Counted from the first letter of the stretch, positions 25,601 through 34,771 are shown. The stretch: DNA of 64,000 nt from CAILHX01 sp964511385 (GCA_964511385.1 CAZEFE010000011.1:13851-77850), one strand, 5' to 3'. The notes: a model not told the origin generated them from the sequence alone. Numbers and translations are program-made.

Positions 25601-28501
25601 TTCTATTCGTTGTATCCCGATGCGAATATTCTGGTTGCCGAGAAAACTGACTTCGAGAAAGACAATCGCCAGCTGCTGTTCTCCAAGATCGCAACGGGCG
25701 ATTGGGATGCGGTCATAGTCGCGCATTCCTCCTTCAAGAAAATCGGCATGCCTCCGGACATGCTGAAGGAAATATTGGAGGAACAGGTCAACGACCTGGT
25801 GGACGCCATTGAGCAGATGAAGCGCAGTGAAGGCGACCGCTTCAGTATCAAGGAAATGGAGAAAGCCAGGGATCGCATGAAAGCGAAGCTGGCCAGGTTA
25901 TCCGATACCGGCCGGAAGGATAATGCCGTTGATTTCGGTGACCTGGGCATTGATGCCCTGTTCGTGGACGAAGCGCACGAATTCAAGAACCTCTTCATCA
26001 ATACCTCAATGAATCGCATCTCCGGCCTGGGCAATCTTGCCGGCAGCGACAAGGCCTTCGATATGTTTGTGAAGACCAGGTATATCCAGAAAAAGAACGA
26101 AGGCCGCGGTGTCTTCTTTGCGACCGGCACGCCGATCTCCAACACGATTGCAGAACTGTACACGATGCAGCGGTATATGCAGTACGACGAGTTATGCCGG
26201 CGCAACATCGTGCATTTTGATGCATGGGCTTCTACTTTCGGCCAGGTTGTTGCTGGTTGGGAACTGGATGCAACCGGCGTTAATTACCGGTTGAATTCAC
26301 GTTTCGCCAAATTCCAGAATGTACCGGAGTTGATTGCCCTCTATCGCACCTTCGCGGACGTTGTAACCAAGAAGGATCTTGATGATTACGCGGAAGCCAC
26401 GGGGCAGCGGCCGCTAACGCCGCGTGTTAAAGGCGGTAAGCCGCAGAATATCGTCGTCGAGCGGTCGAAGGCGCAAGAGCAGTATATGGGTGTGCTTGAA
26501 CCGGTATATGACGATGCCGGCAATCCAATTTACAAAGGTGATGGAACTCAAGCCAAGGACTGGAATGAAGGCTCGATCATCTGGCGCATGGAGAACTTGC
26601 CCAGCGATCCACGGTTGGATAACCCGTTAAAAATTACCAATGATGCCCGCAAGGCCGGCCTTGATTTCCGGCTGATAGATCCGTTTGCCGAAGATGACAC
26701 CGGCAGCAAGGTCAACACCATGGTGGGAGAAGTTTATCGTGTGTGGAAGGCCTGGGAAGCACGCAAAGGCACGCAATTAGTGTTTTGTGATCTGTCCACA
26801 CCGAAAGCAAAAAAAGAAGAAGTGCAGATTGCCACGCCCCTGGTTATCGAAGTGGAAGGCGAGGACAACCCCGAAGAGAACAGTATCTCTATGGATGAAG
26901 TGTTGGCCAGCGGCTCGCAGAAGTTCAGCGTTTACGACGACGTGAAACAGAAACTGATCGGCATGGGTGTTCCTGAGCATGAAATCAAGTTTATCCATGA
27001 ATTCAAGACGGATCTGCAGAAGGCCAGGCTATTTGCTCAAATGAATCGCGGCGAAGTTCGCATCCTCTTGGGATCAACTGCAAAAATGGGTGCCGGCACC
27101 AATGTGCAAAGGCTCCTGGTTGCAGAGCATCACCTCGATGCGCCATGGAGGCCTTCCGATCTGGAACAACGCGAAGGCAGAATCATCCGGCAAGGTAACT
27201 TGTTCTACGAAGAAGACCCCGACAACTTTGAAGTGGAAATCATGCGTTATGCGACCAAGCAAACGTATGACAGCCGGATGTGGCAGACCATCGAATACAA
27301 AGCCGGTGGTATCGAGCAATTCCGGCGCGGTGATTCCCTGCAGCGCGTGATCGAGGATGTTGCCTCCGAAGCCGCGAATGCTGCGGAAATGAAAGCGGCC
27401 GCAACAGGCAATCCGCTTATTTTTCTGCAAGTGCAATTGTCATCGGAGCTGAAGAAACAAGAAGCCATCTATGCCAATTACAAACGCACCAGGCACACGC
27501 TTGAATCGAAATTAGCCTGGTTATCCAATGCCGAGGACAGGGCGCAGCGCAACCTCGAATCCCTGGATAAAGAGTTGAGCCGGCGCCAGGATAACAATTC
27601 ACTGATTACTGCCGAGGGGACGTTCACGGAGAAGAACCGGGACGCTGCGACTAATGTCATTTTGTCGGCTATGGAACGTGCCATTAAATCCAGCGCCAAC
27701 GGCGGGAAAATGAACGACCAGGTATCTATTCCGCTGGGACAGTATCGAGGCTTTGATCTGGCTGTGTTTGCGACCAGCAGCATGGTGCAATTCACGATCA
27801 AGGGCGAACGCACGCATAGCCCAGAGAACCTTCATTACCGTAGGGAAGATAACTTCAGTACCAATGGATTCTTCCAGCGATTGGATAATTGGCTCGGCCG
27901 GATGGAGGAGGGGCGTACAACTATTCGCCTGCAGCTGGAGGCCGACAAGGAAGAGTTGGTCAAAGTGCAGCATGAGATGTCTAAACCATTCGCCCAGCTG
28001 GAGCAGTTGCAATTGCTGCGCAAGGATGTTTCCGATGTGTTGGGCGAGATCCGCAAAGCGCAAGGGGATGAGAATTACAAATCCATGTGGCTGCCGAAAT
28101 CCGTACCGCCACCTCCGGAGTTGTTGGCAATGCACACGTCTAGACAGAATGAAGAAATAGAACGTGTACCAGATTCTTCGGTAGCGGTCGAAACAGAACC
28201 AGCAGAGCCCGCCCGGTCGTCACCTATCGAAATGGTCAAGCAGTTTTCAATTATCGTGCCTGAAGAAGAACAAAAGAATGGTATATATATTGGTGAAATT
28301 ACCAGCGTAATTTCGGGCTATGTTTTCCAGAACATTGGGGGCCGGCTGGTCAGACATGATCCCAAGATTGTTCAAGGGCTGCAGGAGATTGCAGTGGGGC
28401 AAAAGGTGCGCGTTGAGTATTCAATGGCATCCGGATTGCTGCAAGGTCACAGCAGAACCCAGCAGCAAGATAAAACAGCGATGGTTGAAATGAGCTTATA
28501 G
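22634..28501 (+). CDS. DarB-like N6-adenine methylase/helicase polyvalent protein with KfrB-like C-terminus
   Basis: A 1955-residue protein. Residues 1-140 look disordered. An N6-adenine methylase follows, with SAM motif EPSVGTGNF at 257-265 and catalytic NPPFG at 322-326. A central linker leads to an SF2/SNF2-type helicase: Walker A GAGKT at 951-955, DEAH at 1112-1115, FFATGTPISNT near 1158, and motif VI QREGRIIRQGN from 1512. A coiled-coil region (about 1610-1830) precedes a KfrB-like domain (about 1895-1955; GIYIGEITSVISGYVFQNIG). The layout recalls DarB of phage P1, an injected anti-restriction protein, and the giant methylase-helicases of plasmids and ICEs. By analogy it may travel with the DNA and modify or guard it. 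Confidence 0.85.
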   Translation: MMRKTRNNENQFSFDFGFNNSIEVAERLQEAINDSEPDNAIADRGQGNTTGHTGYVPQVAREPLRLDNTGPLGNEFRAEAPELAAARRNSVIQPAPGATESGTIPSGNEYAQAGRRADGTGNTSVEPDTNRAVASPRNYVITDSDRLGEGGAKTKYRDNVVAIQTLKKIEAELRPATPEEQALLVRYVGWGGIPQAFDHRNDDWSTEFHELSALLTKEEYEAARRSTQDAHYTSQIIIEGIYDGLARIGFDGGKILEPSVGTGNFIGLLPEALREQSSITGIELDPVTAKIAEALYPEASIINRGFESVAIPQHHFDLVIGNPPFGNQQVFDEHHPELSRFSIHNYFIAKSLEKTRPGGVVAVVVSRFFLDSQDKVSREYVADRAHFLGAIRLPNNAFKKNALTEVTTDIVFLKKAAEGEIPDRAWIELGGVQVEGEPEPFEISSWYVQHPELMLGELKREKMHAWATGPAVVARDSDDLEAGLAKAILALPEGIYRPRTDIDIDSLAEKPVIDIPEHVRVGGYFISGQQIVRRLPDILDEKDYEVVEPKNDRAAARIRSLITVRDNLRELMREEHSEWSSDEHLERLRTRLNRVYDDHVKRHGYISAIVNRQSMGDDPDYPLLQSLEHDYDKGISKEVAQREGVEPREPSVRKAPIFTKRVIKPRREISQVTTAKDALVVALNETGRVNLPRMVQLYGQSEDRIIEDLDGLIFLNPVTNEWESRDKYLTGNVKDKLRVAELAVAQDPRIEKNVHALREVQPVDIEPVDIAVQLGSTWVPGEVVSDFVGHLLGNVHRNISYQPTLGKWVAKIGFGDPTTCRVQWGTEDVPANQLIMSILENRSIQVKQRQGTSPSGAPIYVVLEDRTTAANQKADEIRQAFLDWVWEDKDRREKLARIYNDRFNTNIAPRYDGSHLTLSGASMAIELRAHQKNAIWRGIQEGTVLEDHVVGAGKTLVFVGTAMESKRMGLMSKPMFVVPNHLLLQWKDAFYSLYPDANILVAEKTDFEKDNRQLLFSKIATGDWDAVIVAHSSFKKIGMPPDMLKEILEEQVNDLVDAIEQMKRSEGDRFSIKEMEKARDRMKAKLARLSDTGRKDNAVDFGDLGIDALFVDEAHEFKNLFINTSMNRISGLGNLAGSDKAFDMFVKTRYIQKKNEGRGVFFATGTPISNTIAELYTMQRYMQYDELCRRNIVHFDAWASTFGQVVAGWELDATGVNYRLNSRFAKFQNVPELIALYRTFADVVTKKDLDDYAEATGQRPLTPRVKGGKPQNIVVERSKAQEQYMGVLEPVYDDAGNPIYKGDGTQAKDWNEGSIIWRMENLPSDPRLDNPLKITNDARKAGLDFRLIDPFAEDDTGSKVNTMVGEVYRVWKAWEARKGTQLVFCDLSTPKAKKEEVQIATPLVIEVEGEDNPEENSISMDEVLASGSQKFSVYDDVKQKLIGMGVPEHEIKFIHEFKTDLQKARLFAQMNRGEVRILLGSTAKMGAGTNVQRLLVAEHHLDAPWRPSDLEQREGRIIRQGNLFYEEDPDNFEVEIMRYATKQTYDSRMWQTIEYKAGGIEQFRRGDSLQRVIEDVASEAANAAEMKAAATGNPLIFLQVQLSSELKKQEAIYANYKRTRHTLESKLAWLSNAEDRAQRNLESLDKELSRRQDNNSLITAEGTFTEKNRDAATNVILSAMERAIKSSANGGKMNDQVSIPLGQYRGFDLAVFATSSMVQFTIKGERTHSPENLHYRREDNFSTNGFFQRLDNWLGRMEEGRTTIRLQLEADKEELVKVQHEMSKPFAQLEQLQLLRKDVSDVLGEIRKAQGDENYKSMWLPKSVPPPPELLAMHTSRQNEEIERVPDSSVAVETEPAEPARSSPIEMVKQFSIIVPEEEQKNGIYIGEITSVISGYVFQNIGGRLVRHDPKIVQGLQEIAVGQKVRVEYSMASGLLQGHSRTQQQDKTAMVEMSL

Positions 28502-28511
28502 AGAGGTCTGC

Positions 28512-30167
28512 ATGGAAGGCTATTACATCAAGAAGGTCGGACAAAATAAAGGCGCTCCTCGTGTCTGGCTCGATGGAAGCGCCACAGAAAAAGCCGGGTT
28601 TGCTCCTGGGCAGAGATATAACATCGAAGTCCAGGGGCATTCAATCGTATTACAAGCCAATCCGGATGGATCGCGTATTGTATCTGGCAAGAAATCACAG
28701 GATAAGGATAATCCTGTGATTGATTTGAACAGCAAGCAACTGCTGGCCATCTTTGATGGCATGTCCTCCATTCGTGTTGTAGTACGCCATGGCGAGATTT
28801 ATTTATTGCCTTTGGCATCGGAAATAAAAAAACGGGAGCGTTTCACCAGGCTGAAAGAGAAATTGGAACAAGGCGAAGCCTTGACCATAGGCAGTCTTTC
28901 TCATGGCGGCGGTATCATGAGCCATGCCATTCATGCCGGTTTGGCGGCGGCCGGAGTAGAAAGCCGTTTATCGTTTGCCAACGAGATCCGGGAAGAACTG
29001 ATCGAGCATGCCTATTTGCACAATGATGCATGGTCAGATACGACCGTCGCTTTAGCCACTCCTCTTCAAGAGTTGGCGTTTGATGATCGAGGCATGGCCA
29101 AAATACCCAAGGTAGAAATTCTGGAAATGGGTTTACCGTGTTCCGGGGCGAGCTCTGCGGGGATGGCAAAAAGAGGGTTAAAACATCCGGAAGCGCATCC
29201 CGAAGTAGGCCACCTGGTTGTGAGCGCTTTAATCATCGTCAACAAAACGAATGCGGCAGTTGTCGTATTGGAAAATGTACCTAATTATGGCAATTCGGCC
29301 AGCGCCGACATTTTGAGAAATCAACTACGGGACATGGGATATGTCACGCATGAGCGCATCCTGAATGGTAAGCAATGGGGAACGCTGGAGAACAGGGACC
29401 GGTGGTTTATGGTAGCCGTCACTGAAGGCATCGCGTTCGATTTCGAGCAGCTGCGGCCACCTGAGTTGCAATCACGAAAACTAGGTGATGTTCTCGAAAA
29501 GCTGTCCGATGATGATCCGCGATGGTCTGCCATGGAAGGGTTGAAAAAGAAGCAAGTGCGTGACATTGCGGCCGGCAAAGGTTTTCGTATGCAAGTATTC
29601 AATGAAGAGAGTGAACATATCGGGACGTTGACCAAAGGTTATGCCAAAGTACGCAGTACCGATCCAAAAATCGCGCACCCAACGAACCCGGATCTACTGC
29701 GTCAGCTTTTACCTGAAGAACACGCACGCATCAAAGGAGTGCCCGAGAAGCTAGTTAAAAACGCTTCTAATACCATGGCGCATGAAATGCTCGGTCAAAG
29801 CGTTATTTACGACGTGGTTAAAGACGTTGGCCACCATATTGGAAATGGATTGCAACAATTTTCTGGTGGCCAGCCACGGCCTTTTGAGAATCGTGCCATA
29901 TCAACCCCTGCGGCGACTGTCGATCTCGCGTCTGAGGTCGTTTATGCGCTTTCGGAGCCAGACATAAGCAAGGGCGGCTACGTGGGCGAGGTAGTGGCGA
30001 TGGATGACAATTATCTAATTCAGGATATTGGGCGAGGGCAAGGTGTTGTCCATCAGAAAGCATCCCTAGATAGAGTACCGGCGTTAGGAACTAAGGCAAA
30101 GGTGCAATACGAGAATGGTCATGCACACCTTAAAGAATCTAAGTCACAGCTAAGTCTAGAGTTGTAG
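28512..30167 (+). CDS. C5-cytosine methyltransferase with AbrB/SymE-like N-terminus and KfrB-like C-terminus
   Basis: A 551-residue protein 10 bases after the DarB-like gene. Residues 1-45 resemble a SymE/AbrB-type DNA-binding element (APRVWLDGSATEKAGFAPGQ). The methylase core (about 120-430) has a SAM-binding start TIGSLSHGGGIMSHAI, catalytic motif IV GLPCSGASSAG with Cys210 (usual form GxPCQxFSxAG) and motif VI VVLENVPN near 250-257. A KfrB-like domain (about 490-545; GYVGEVVAMDDNYLIQDIGR, LDRVPALGTKAKVQYENGH) closes the protein. No restriction endonuclease gene is adjacent, so it is probably an orphan protective methylase acting with the DarB-like protein. The PCSG replacement is worth noting but keeps the nucleophile. 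Confidence 0.83.
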   Translation: MEGYYIKKVGQNKGAPRVWLDGSATEKAGFAPGQRYNIEVQGHSIVLQANPDGSRIVSGKKSQDKDNPVIDLNSKQLLAIFDGMSSIRVVVRHGEIYLLPLASEIKKRERFTRLKEKLEQGEALTIGSLSHGGGIMSHAIHAGLAAAGVESRLSFANEIREELIEHAYLHNDAWSDTTVALATPLQELAFDDRGMAKIPKVEILEMGLPCSGASSAGMAKRGLKHPEAHPEVGHLVVSALIIVNKTNAAVVVLENVPNYGNSASADILRNQLRDMGYVTHERILNGKQWGTLENRDRWFMVAVTEGIAFDFEQLRPPELQSRKLGDVLEKLSDDDPRWSAMEGLKKKQVRDIAAGKGFRMQVFNEESEHIGTLTKGYAKVRSTDPKIAHPTNPDLLRQLLPEEHARIKGVPEKLVKNASNTMAHEMLGQSVIYDVVKDVGHHIGNGLQQFSGGQPRPFENRAISTPAATVDLASEVVYALSEPDISKGGYVGEVVAMDDNYLIQDIGRGQGVVHQKASLDRVPALGTKAKVQYENGHAHLKESKSQLSLEL

Positions 30168-30195
30168 GTAATAGAACTTTTGGTTAGATAGAAAC

Positions 30196-30498
30196 TTATT
30201 TTGGCAGTCTGACCTCGTAGTTTCCCATGTTGGAAAGAAGCCGACACTTAATTGATGGAGAGTCCCCTAAAATCGCTTTCCACTCCGCTAAATCTTCGAC
30301 CCTGTAAAAAAATCTAATTGCCGATTCAATAGAACAGCCAGTGTGGTTTTGATAAATTTGCGCTGCCAATTGATAATCTAGCGCATCAAGCTCAAAACGA
30401 CTTTCCGCCCATTTTCGTTCTAGTTGATATGAAAGAGATCTCAATAATGCTTTCGCAGTGTGTCGCTTAATTTTTTCTATTCGATTAAGACAAGTCAT
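30196..30498 (-). CDS. Unknown small helical protein ending the HerA/GHKL operon
   Basis: A 100-residue basic, mostly helical protein without signal or membrane segment. Its start overlaps the end of the GHKL gene by 14 bases, so it is co-translated with it. It ends 28 bases from the convergent methyltransferase gene. No family recognised; probably an accessory subunit of the operon's system. Confidence 0.6.
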   Translation of the reverse strand: MTCLNRIEKIKRHTAKALLRSLSYQLERKWAESRFELDALDYQLAAQIYQNHTGCSIESAIRFFYRVEDLAEWKAILGDSPSIKCRLLSNMGNYEVRLPK

Positions 30499-32233
30499 GA
30501 GTATTTTCTTTTAATGATCTTGTTTTTCGGGTTGTTAAGGATGGGACGTATGAAGCTAATTGCCTAACGTGATACCCAACATCAGCAGAGGGCACTATGG
30601 CTAATTTTGAAATTGCTGCCACATAGTTACGATAAATCAGGTCAGCCAAGTGGCCAAAACCATATTTCATGGTGTATGCGTGATGGCGGCGATAGAAGTC
30701 GATATCATGCCCATGGTTACCAATGGAATTCTCAGTATGGGAATACTCGTGAGCTAGCAGGTGAAGAAGACGTGCTACACCACCTCCAAAACCCCTGCCG
30801 CGAATACCAATAAGTTCATCGCGATGGATAGCGATAAAAGATGATCCATCAGTCCATGCTTGAATATCGTCAGCCACTCCGGCAACAAGGCGGCGGCGAT
30901 TTTTTTGATCGCCAGTAAACATGGCAGCAATCGAAGAGTTCTGTTTTCGCAGGATGTTGAGCACTAAAAGTTCTTCTTGTTTTAACTCGGTGTCAGGAAG
31001 AATATGGTGGGTGTCACTCAGATCAGAAACAAAATTGGAAAATGGAACAAAATCAATGGTTCCTCTAAAGTGGAGACGGAATCGTAAGCGAGTTAATGCG
31101 GCAATGAGATTTGCTTCACTACTTTCTAGCCTCGCAAGATGAAAAATATGGGGAACAATAACGGAAGCTAGTCCTTGTGATTGCACTCTTTCGGCGATCA
31201 TGGAATGCTGGCCATCATAAAGGGTGTACCGATGAGTGCTTAAAAAGGCTTCAGGGCTTTGCAGTGTTCCAAAAATATCTGGCATGAATTTGATCCGCCT
31301 GATGTTCTTGATTTCTTCATAGTCAAAAAATACTGTGTCAAACAAAAGCGTCCAGAACAACCTGGATGCTTCAGCAGGATCAAGGTTTTTGGCCTTAGCC
31401 AAACGTAGCGTAAAACGCTCTTGAATTAGTTTGGTAGCATGTTCCCACGTCTCGCATTGGCTGGTAATGATTGAGTTCCTGGCAAGGTTTACTTTCAGTG
31501 GAACCTTAGTTACCACAATACCACCTGTTCCAAACCTGGCAGCATCTTGATCTTCGGTATGGATGCCACGATTGTAAAACATCATGTATTGATAGGATTT
31601 GTTAAAACGGTACCAAGCAACATCGTCTTCAAGGTCCCATTTTTGCTCGGATGGTATCTGATTAACCTGTTTACCATTGATTGCAACAGGAATAGGGACG
31701 TATCTAATAATTTGAATGAGGTTTGTTGAGCTATCAGAACATCCAGTGGACGGGTCAAACCACTGAGTTAAAAATGATTCCGGCTGGTAAAATTCACCTC
31801 GAATACAACAACCTTGCTGCGATTCGGTGTGTGTAATTAAGTCGTATCCAAGGTCTTCATCAGAGTTGGCAATATCAACACGCATCTCAAACACGCCACT
31901 ACGCCAGACTGTTCTAGCGTAAGACATTATCTGTCCTCGGCCAATTCTGAACTTACCGTAATACGCATCGTTGGCATTGTGAGGAGTGCCGAATATTTCA
32001 AAGAAATTTTCGAGCTGGTCACGAGAGACAAAGCCACGACCATCGTCAGAAATGGTGAAGCCGTTTCCATCTATGGTGATGTCAATTCTTGAAGCACCGG
32101 CATCCACAGAGTTCATGACTAGCTCAGCCAAAGCTTTATCCAAAGATCCCGCCTGCTCACGCATTAACGTAATAATGATCCCCGGATGTACGCCGAATGC
32201 ACGACGTTCTGAATTCACTTGTCTGATATTCAT
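30485..32233 (-). CDS. GHKL (MORC/MutL-like) ATPase fused to a zincin-like HExxH domain
   Basis: A 582-residue protein. The N-terminal GHKL ATPase has the N box ELVMNSVDAG (37-46), G1 box ISDDGRGF (61-68) and a following GKFRIGRGQ segment like motif G2. This fold undergoes ATP-driven dimer clamping in MutL, MORC, Hsp90 and gyrase B. Near the C-terminus lies HEYSH at 495-499 with NHGHDIDFY at 506-514, a zincin-type metal site, in LLHLLAHEYSHTENS. Fusion of a clamp ATPase with a putative metalloprotease is unusual. The gene overlaps the DUF1173 gene by 4 bases (ATGA). I infer a DNA- or protein-remodelling role; the substrate is unknown. Confidence 0.78.
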   Translation of the reverse strand: MNIRQVNSERRAFGVHPGIIITLMREQAGSLDKALAELVMNSVDAGASRIDITIDGNGFTISDDGRGFVSRDQLENFFEIFGTPHNANDAYYGKFRIGRGQIMSYARTVWRSGVFEMRVDIANSDEDLGYDLITHTESQQGCCIRGEFYQPESFLTQWFDPSTGCSDSSTNLIQIIRYVPIPVAINGKQVNQIPSEQKWDLEDDVAWYRFNKSYQYMMFYNRGIHTEDQDAARFGTGGIVVTKVPLKVNLARNSIITSQCETWEHATKLIQERFTLRLAKAKNLDPAEASRLFWTLLFDTVFFDYEEIKNIRRIKFMPDIFGTLQSPEAFLSTHRYTLYDGQHSMIAERVQSQGLASVIVPHIFHLARLESSEANLIAALTRLRFRLHFRGTIDFVPFSNFVSDLSDTHHILPDTELKQEELLVLNILRKQNSSIAAMFTGDQKNRRRLVAGVADDIQAWTDGSSFIAIHRDELIGIRGRGFGGGVARLLHLLAHEYSHTENSIGNHGHDIDFYRRHHAYTMKYGFGHLADLIYRNYVAAISKLAIVPSADVGYHVRQLASYVPSLTTRKTRSLKENTHDLS

Positions 32234-33411
32234 TTTGGTAACTCCGGCATAGTCTTAGAGGTATCCCACTCCCAGGACAACAGTTCGCTATCAGCCTTTA
32301 ATTCAGATAGTTGTTGTTTATAGTGTTCTTCGACACCATAAGGGACAATGTACAAAGCAACAGGCTCTTTTGTGTCGGAAAGAACGGCGCTGGCCAATAC
32401 TTTGGAAGAAGCCAGGTTGTAGCGCAAACCCTTGACGAATTTCCGCTCATCTTTGATAAGCTGCTCGATCAGCATTTTTTCATCTATGTTCTCAAAGGGT
32501 ATCCAATTCTCGTCCACCAACATAACGGAGGCTTCTTCAATGGTCGCAATTCCATTTCCGCTGACACTGAAGGTGCCGATCACAAGTAAATGACTGTTCT
32601 CGATACCGGACCATAGCGCCATCTCGTTTGTGTAACGCTTCAGGAAGCGTTTATAAATATCTTCGTTCATCATGAAGTGGCAATCTGGCATATGCTTGAT
32701 AACCATCTTTTTGCCAAAGCGGGCATCGCCGAGTTCCTTCAACTCACCAACTAATAGCATCAGTTTTTTACCTTTACCGTCGCCGGCAATTGATCGGAAT
32801 ACGCTCAGCCTGCGCCTGGTAATTTCGTCTTTCTTCTCAGCGGAAAATGATTCAGGAATAAAGAGTGTCTCGGTTAAGTCATGCCCTTTGGTGCGCTTGT
32901 CCGAAGCTGCTTCCAGGAGATATTTGCGAACAATCCACCAGTTCCTTTTATTCAACATGGCCGGTGACCAACGATTAAGTCCGGCTTCATCGTAGAGATA
33001 ATGAAGCAGCCCACGAATCGTTAGTTTTTTGCCGTCGCTGACAACGCTATCCGATTCCCCATTGCCTTTCTCCGGCGCCAGCTTGGTACCGGATTTCGAT
33101 AAGGCAAAATCCAGCTTCAGAGTGGTAACCCCCTCAAGCATATCCGTTTGGATAGCACCATCCATCACCTCGCCACGCCCTGATAACTCGGCTGGGGGTT
33201 CGTAAGATTCACAAGCGATGGCATGTTTGAACCCAGAGTGCGGCATACGTTTTAGGATGAAATTGTCATTCACCTTTGCGATATACATTTCAATGCCATT
33301 AGGGGGTTTGCACATACATAGTGGCCGATTACCAGAGCCATAAACAGCACTCAAAGCGGCCTGTATTTGTGGGCTGTCCGGCTCGAATAAATTGCCTGCA
33401 ATTTTGTACAT
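32230..33411 (-). CDS. DUF1173-family protein
   Basis: A 393-residue protein whose start (MYKIAGNLFEPDSPQIQAAL, GSGNRPLCMCKPPNGIEMYI) is typical of DUF1173 proteins of plasmids and integrative elements. CMC near residue 32-34 with a following HAIACESYEPP suggests a Cys/His metal site. It sits between the HerA-like and GHKL genes with a 2-base gap and a 4-base overlap, so the three are surely expressed together. No biochemical function is established to my knowledge; context suggests a subunit of an ATP-driven DNA-processing complex. Confidence 0.8.
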   Translation of the reverse strand: MYKIAGNLFEPDSPQIQAALSAVYGSGNRPLCMCKPPNGIEMYIAKVNDNFILKRMPHSGFKHAIACESYEPPAELSGRGEVMDGAIQTDMLEGVTTLKLDFALSKSGTKLAPEKGNGESDSVVSDGKKLTIRGLLHYLYDEAGLNRWSPAMLNKRNWWIVRKYLLEAASDKRTKGHDLTETLFIPESFSAEKKDEITRRRLSVFRSIAGDGKGKKLMLLVGELKELGDARFGKKMVIKHMPDCHFMMNEDIYKRFLKRYTNEMALWSGIENSHLLVIGTFSVSGNGIATIEEASVMLVDENWIPFENIDEKMLIEQLIKDERKFVKGLRYNLASSKVLASAVLSDTKEPVALYIVPYGVEEHYKQQLSELKADSELLSWEWDTSKTMPELPK

Positions 33412-33413
33412 GA

Positions 33414-34712
33414 TTACTCCCTCAAAATGGTGTGGTAAGTGCCATTGTTAATTTCACCGCGATTTTTCATTTGCACCAGGATTCTGCGGGTTGGAACAAT
33501 GAAGTCCATTGCAGCGTCAGTAACGCCTAATTTTGAAATGAGTGCACGGCGGTAAGTGCGGTCAACGCCTAGAATGATTTTTGTACCAAGACTGGCAATC
33601 AGGTTGTCGGTTAAATCTGCTGGGGCATGGGTTGCGAAGATCAGGGCAATACCGAATTTACGCGATTCGCGGCCCATGCGATTAAGAATATGGTCGTCAT
33701 CTTTATCAGTGAACAAGTGTGCTTCATCCACAATAATTACATCGTGGATTTCAGATTGCTCACCTCGTTGCATGGCACGAGTAAAAATAGTTTCCAACCT
33801 GGTCATGGTAAAAAGTTTCTTCTCATCCAGCCCAAGTGAAGTGATGATGTATCGCCATACAGGTGCTTTAGGATTGAGGGGGGGAGGGGTGCTGCGGTAG
33901 ATACCAATGGCATAAAGGTTTTCGAGGCGATCAATCAAGGATTTCACAATTTCATCTTGGCCATCGAATTCCAGAGCATCATCGAGCTCGTCTCCGGTTT
34001 GCATTTCCCGTACAGCTTCGGTGTATAGCTGTATTGCATTTTCTTTCGCTTTTTTTAATTCTTTCTCAAGTTTGTTGATGCTTGGTTCATCGGTAACATT
34101 GGCCAAAATAGACTGTTTTGTACGGATCTGCCTGGTGAGGCGGTTCACTTCTTCAAGGGCATGAACCGCTTTTTGATCCGAGCCGATGTATATGGTTTTA
34201 AGCAACCCTTTTGCATAATTGATTGCATCGAGCAATGTCGGATACTGTGGTCTGCTATCTGCATCCAAGGCCCAGGTATCTGGCTTGTCAGCAATAATTC
34301 CATATTCTCGATACAGGCCGGTAAGCATTTTGGATAATGCACGTTCTTGACGTGGGCCAAGTCGTACTGATGTACGGTTGATCGCCATAATCAGTGATTG
34401 GATGCGTTTACGAACACCACCAAATTCAGGGTCTGGATTTATCTCAAGTGGGTTAAACCCAAAATCGGCAGATTCATGGAAACGTACCGCCGATTCACCA
34501 GGTATCTCCATGTCGCCATGCGCATCGAAGATATGAAATCTTGGCTTACGTCCTTGGCAGGAATTAAGCATTTCTGCGATTACACGGCGGATGGTGTAGG
34601 TCTTGCCCATGCCGGTATCTCCGAAAATGCCCATATGGGCATTCACTGTGTTATCTGAGTTCCAAATAACATCAGCAGATCCGTGCGCATTGCGACCCCA
34701 AGTAATTAGCAA
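33414..34712 (-). CDS. HerA/FtsK-like P-loop ATPase
   Basis: A 432-residue hexameric-type ATPase. Walker A GDTGMGKTYTI starts at residue 31; Walker B is HDVIIVDEAHLF near 320. Sensor-like segments FGIALIFATHAPADL and SLGTKIILGVDRT follow, a signature of HerA/DUF87 DNA translocases. The family pumps or unwinds DNA, often with a nuclease or other effector encoded alongside. Here no nuclease is obvious; the partners are DUF1173 and GHKL-zincin proteins. It is the first gene of the minus-strand operon, with a recognisable promoter upstream. Confidence 0.85.
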   Translation of the reverse strand: MLITWGRNAHGSADVIWNSDNTVNAHMGIFGDTGMGKTYTIRRVIAEMLNSCQGRKPRFHIFDAHGDMEIPGESAVRFHESADFGFNPLEINPDPEFGGVRKRIQSLIMAINRTSVRLGPRQERALSKMLTGLYREYGIIADKPDTWALDADSRPQYPTLLDAINYAKGLLKTIYIGSDQKAVHALEEVNRLTRQIRTKQSILANVTDEPSINKLEKELKKAKENAIQLYTEAVREMQTGDELDDALEFDGQDEIVKSLIDRLENLYAIGIYRSTPPPLNPKAPVWRYIITSLGLDEKKLFTMTRLETIFTRAMQRGEQSEIHDVIIVDEAHLFTDKDDDHILNRMGRESRKFGIALIFATHAPADLTDNLIASLGTKIILGVDRTYRRALISKLGVTDAAMDFIVPTRRILVQMKNRGEINNGTYHTILRE

Positions 34713-34733
34713 TTAGATAATCCGTTTAATAGT

Positions 34734-34771
34734 GAGTTATATATATTACAATCATGCGCATATAGAGACAA
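34734..34771 (-). promoter_or_regulatory. Promoter of the HerA/DUF1173/GHKL operon
   Basis: On the minus strand, TTGTCT (34771-34766) and TAATAT (34748-34743) are 17 bp apart. The -10 lies inside a copy of the recurrent element, GTAATATATATAACTC at 34749-34734, 21 bases before the HerA start. Confidence 0.6.

Noticed and set aside
25603..26208. 201-residue minus-strand frame
   Set aside because: Lies antisense to the helicase core of the DarB-like protein and is Ser/Arg/Leu-rich without motifs.
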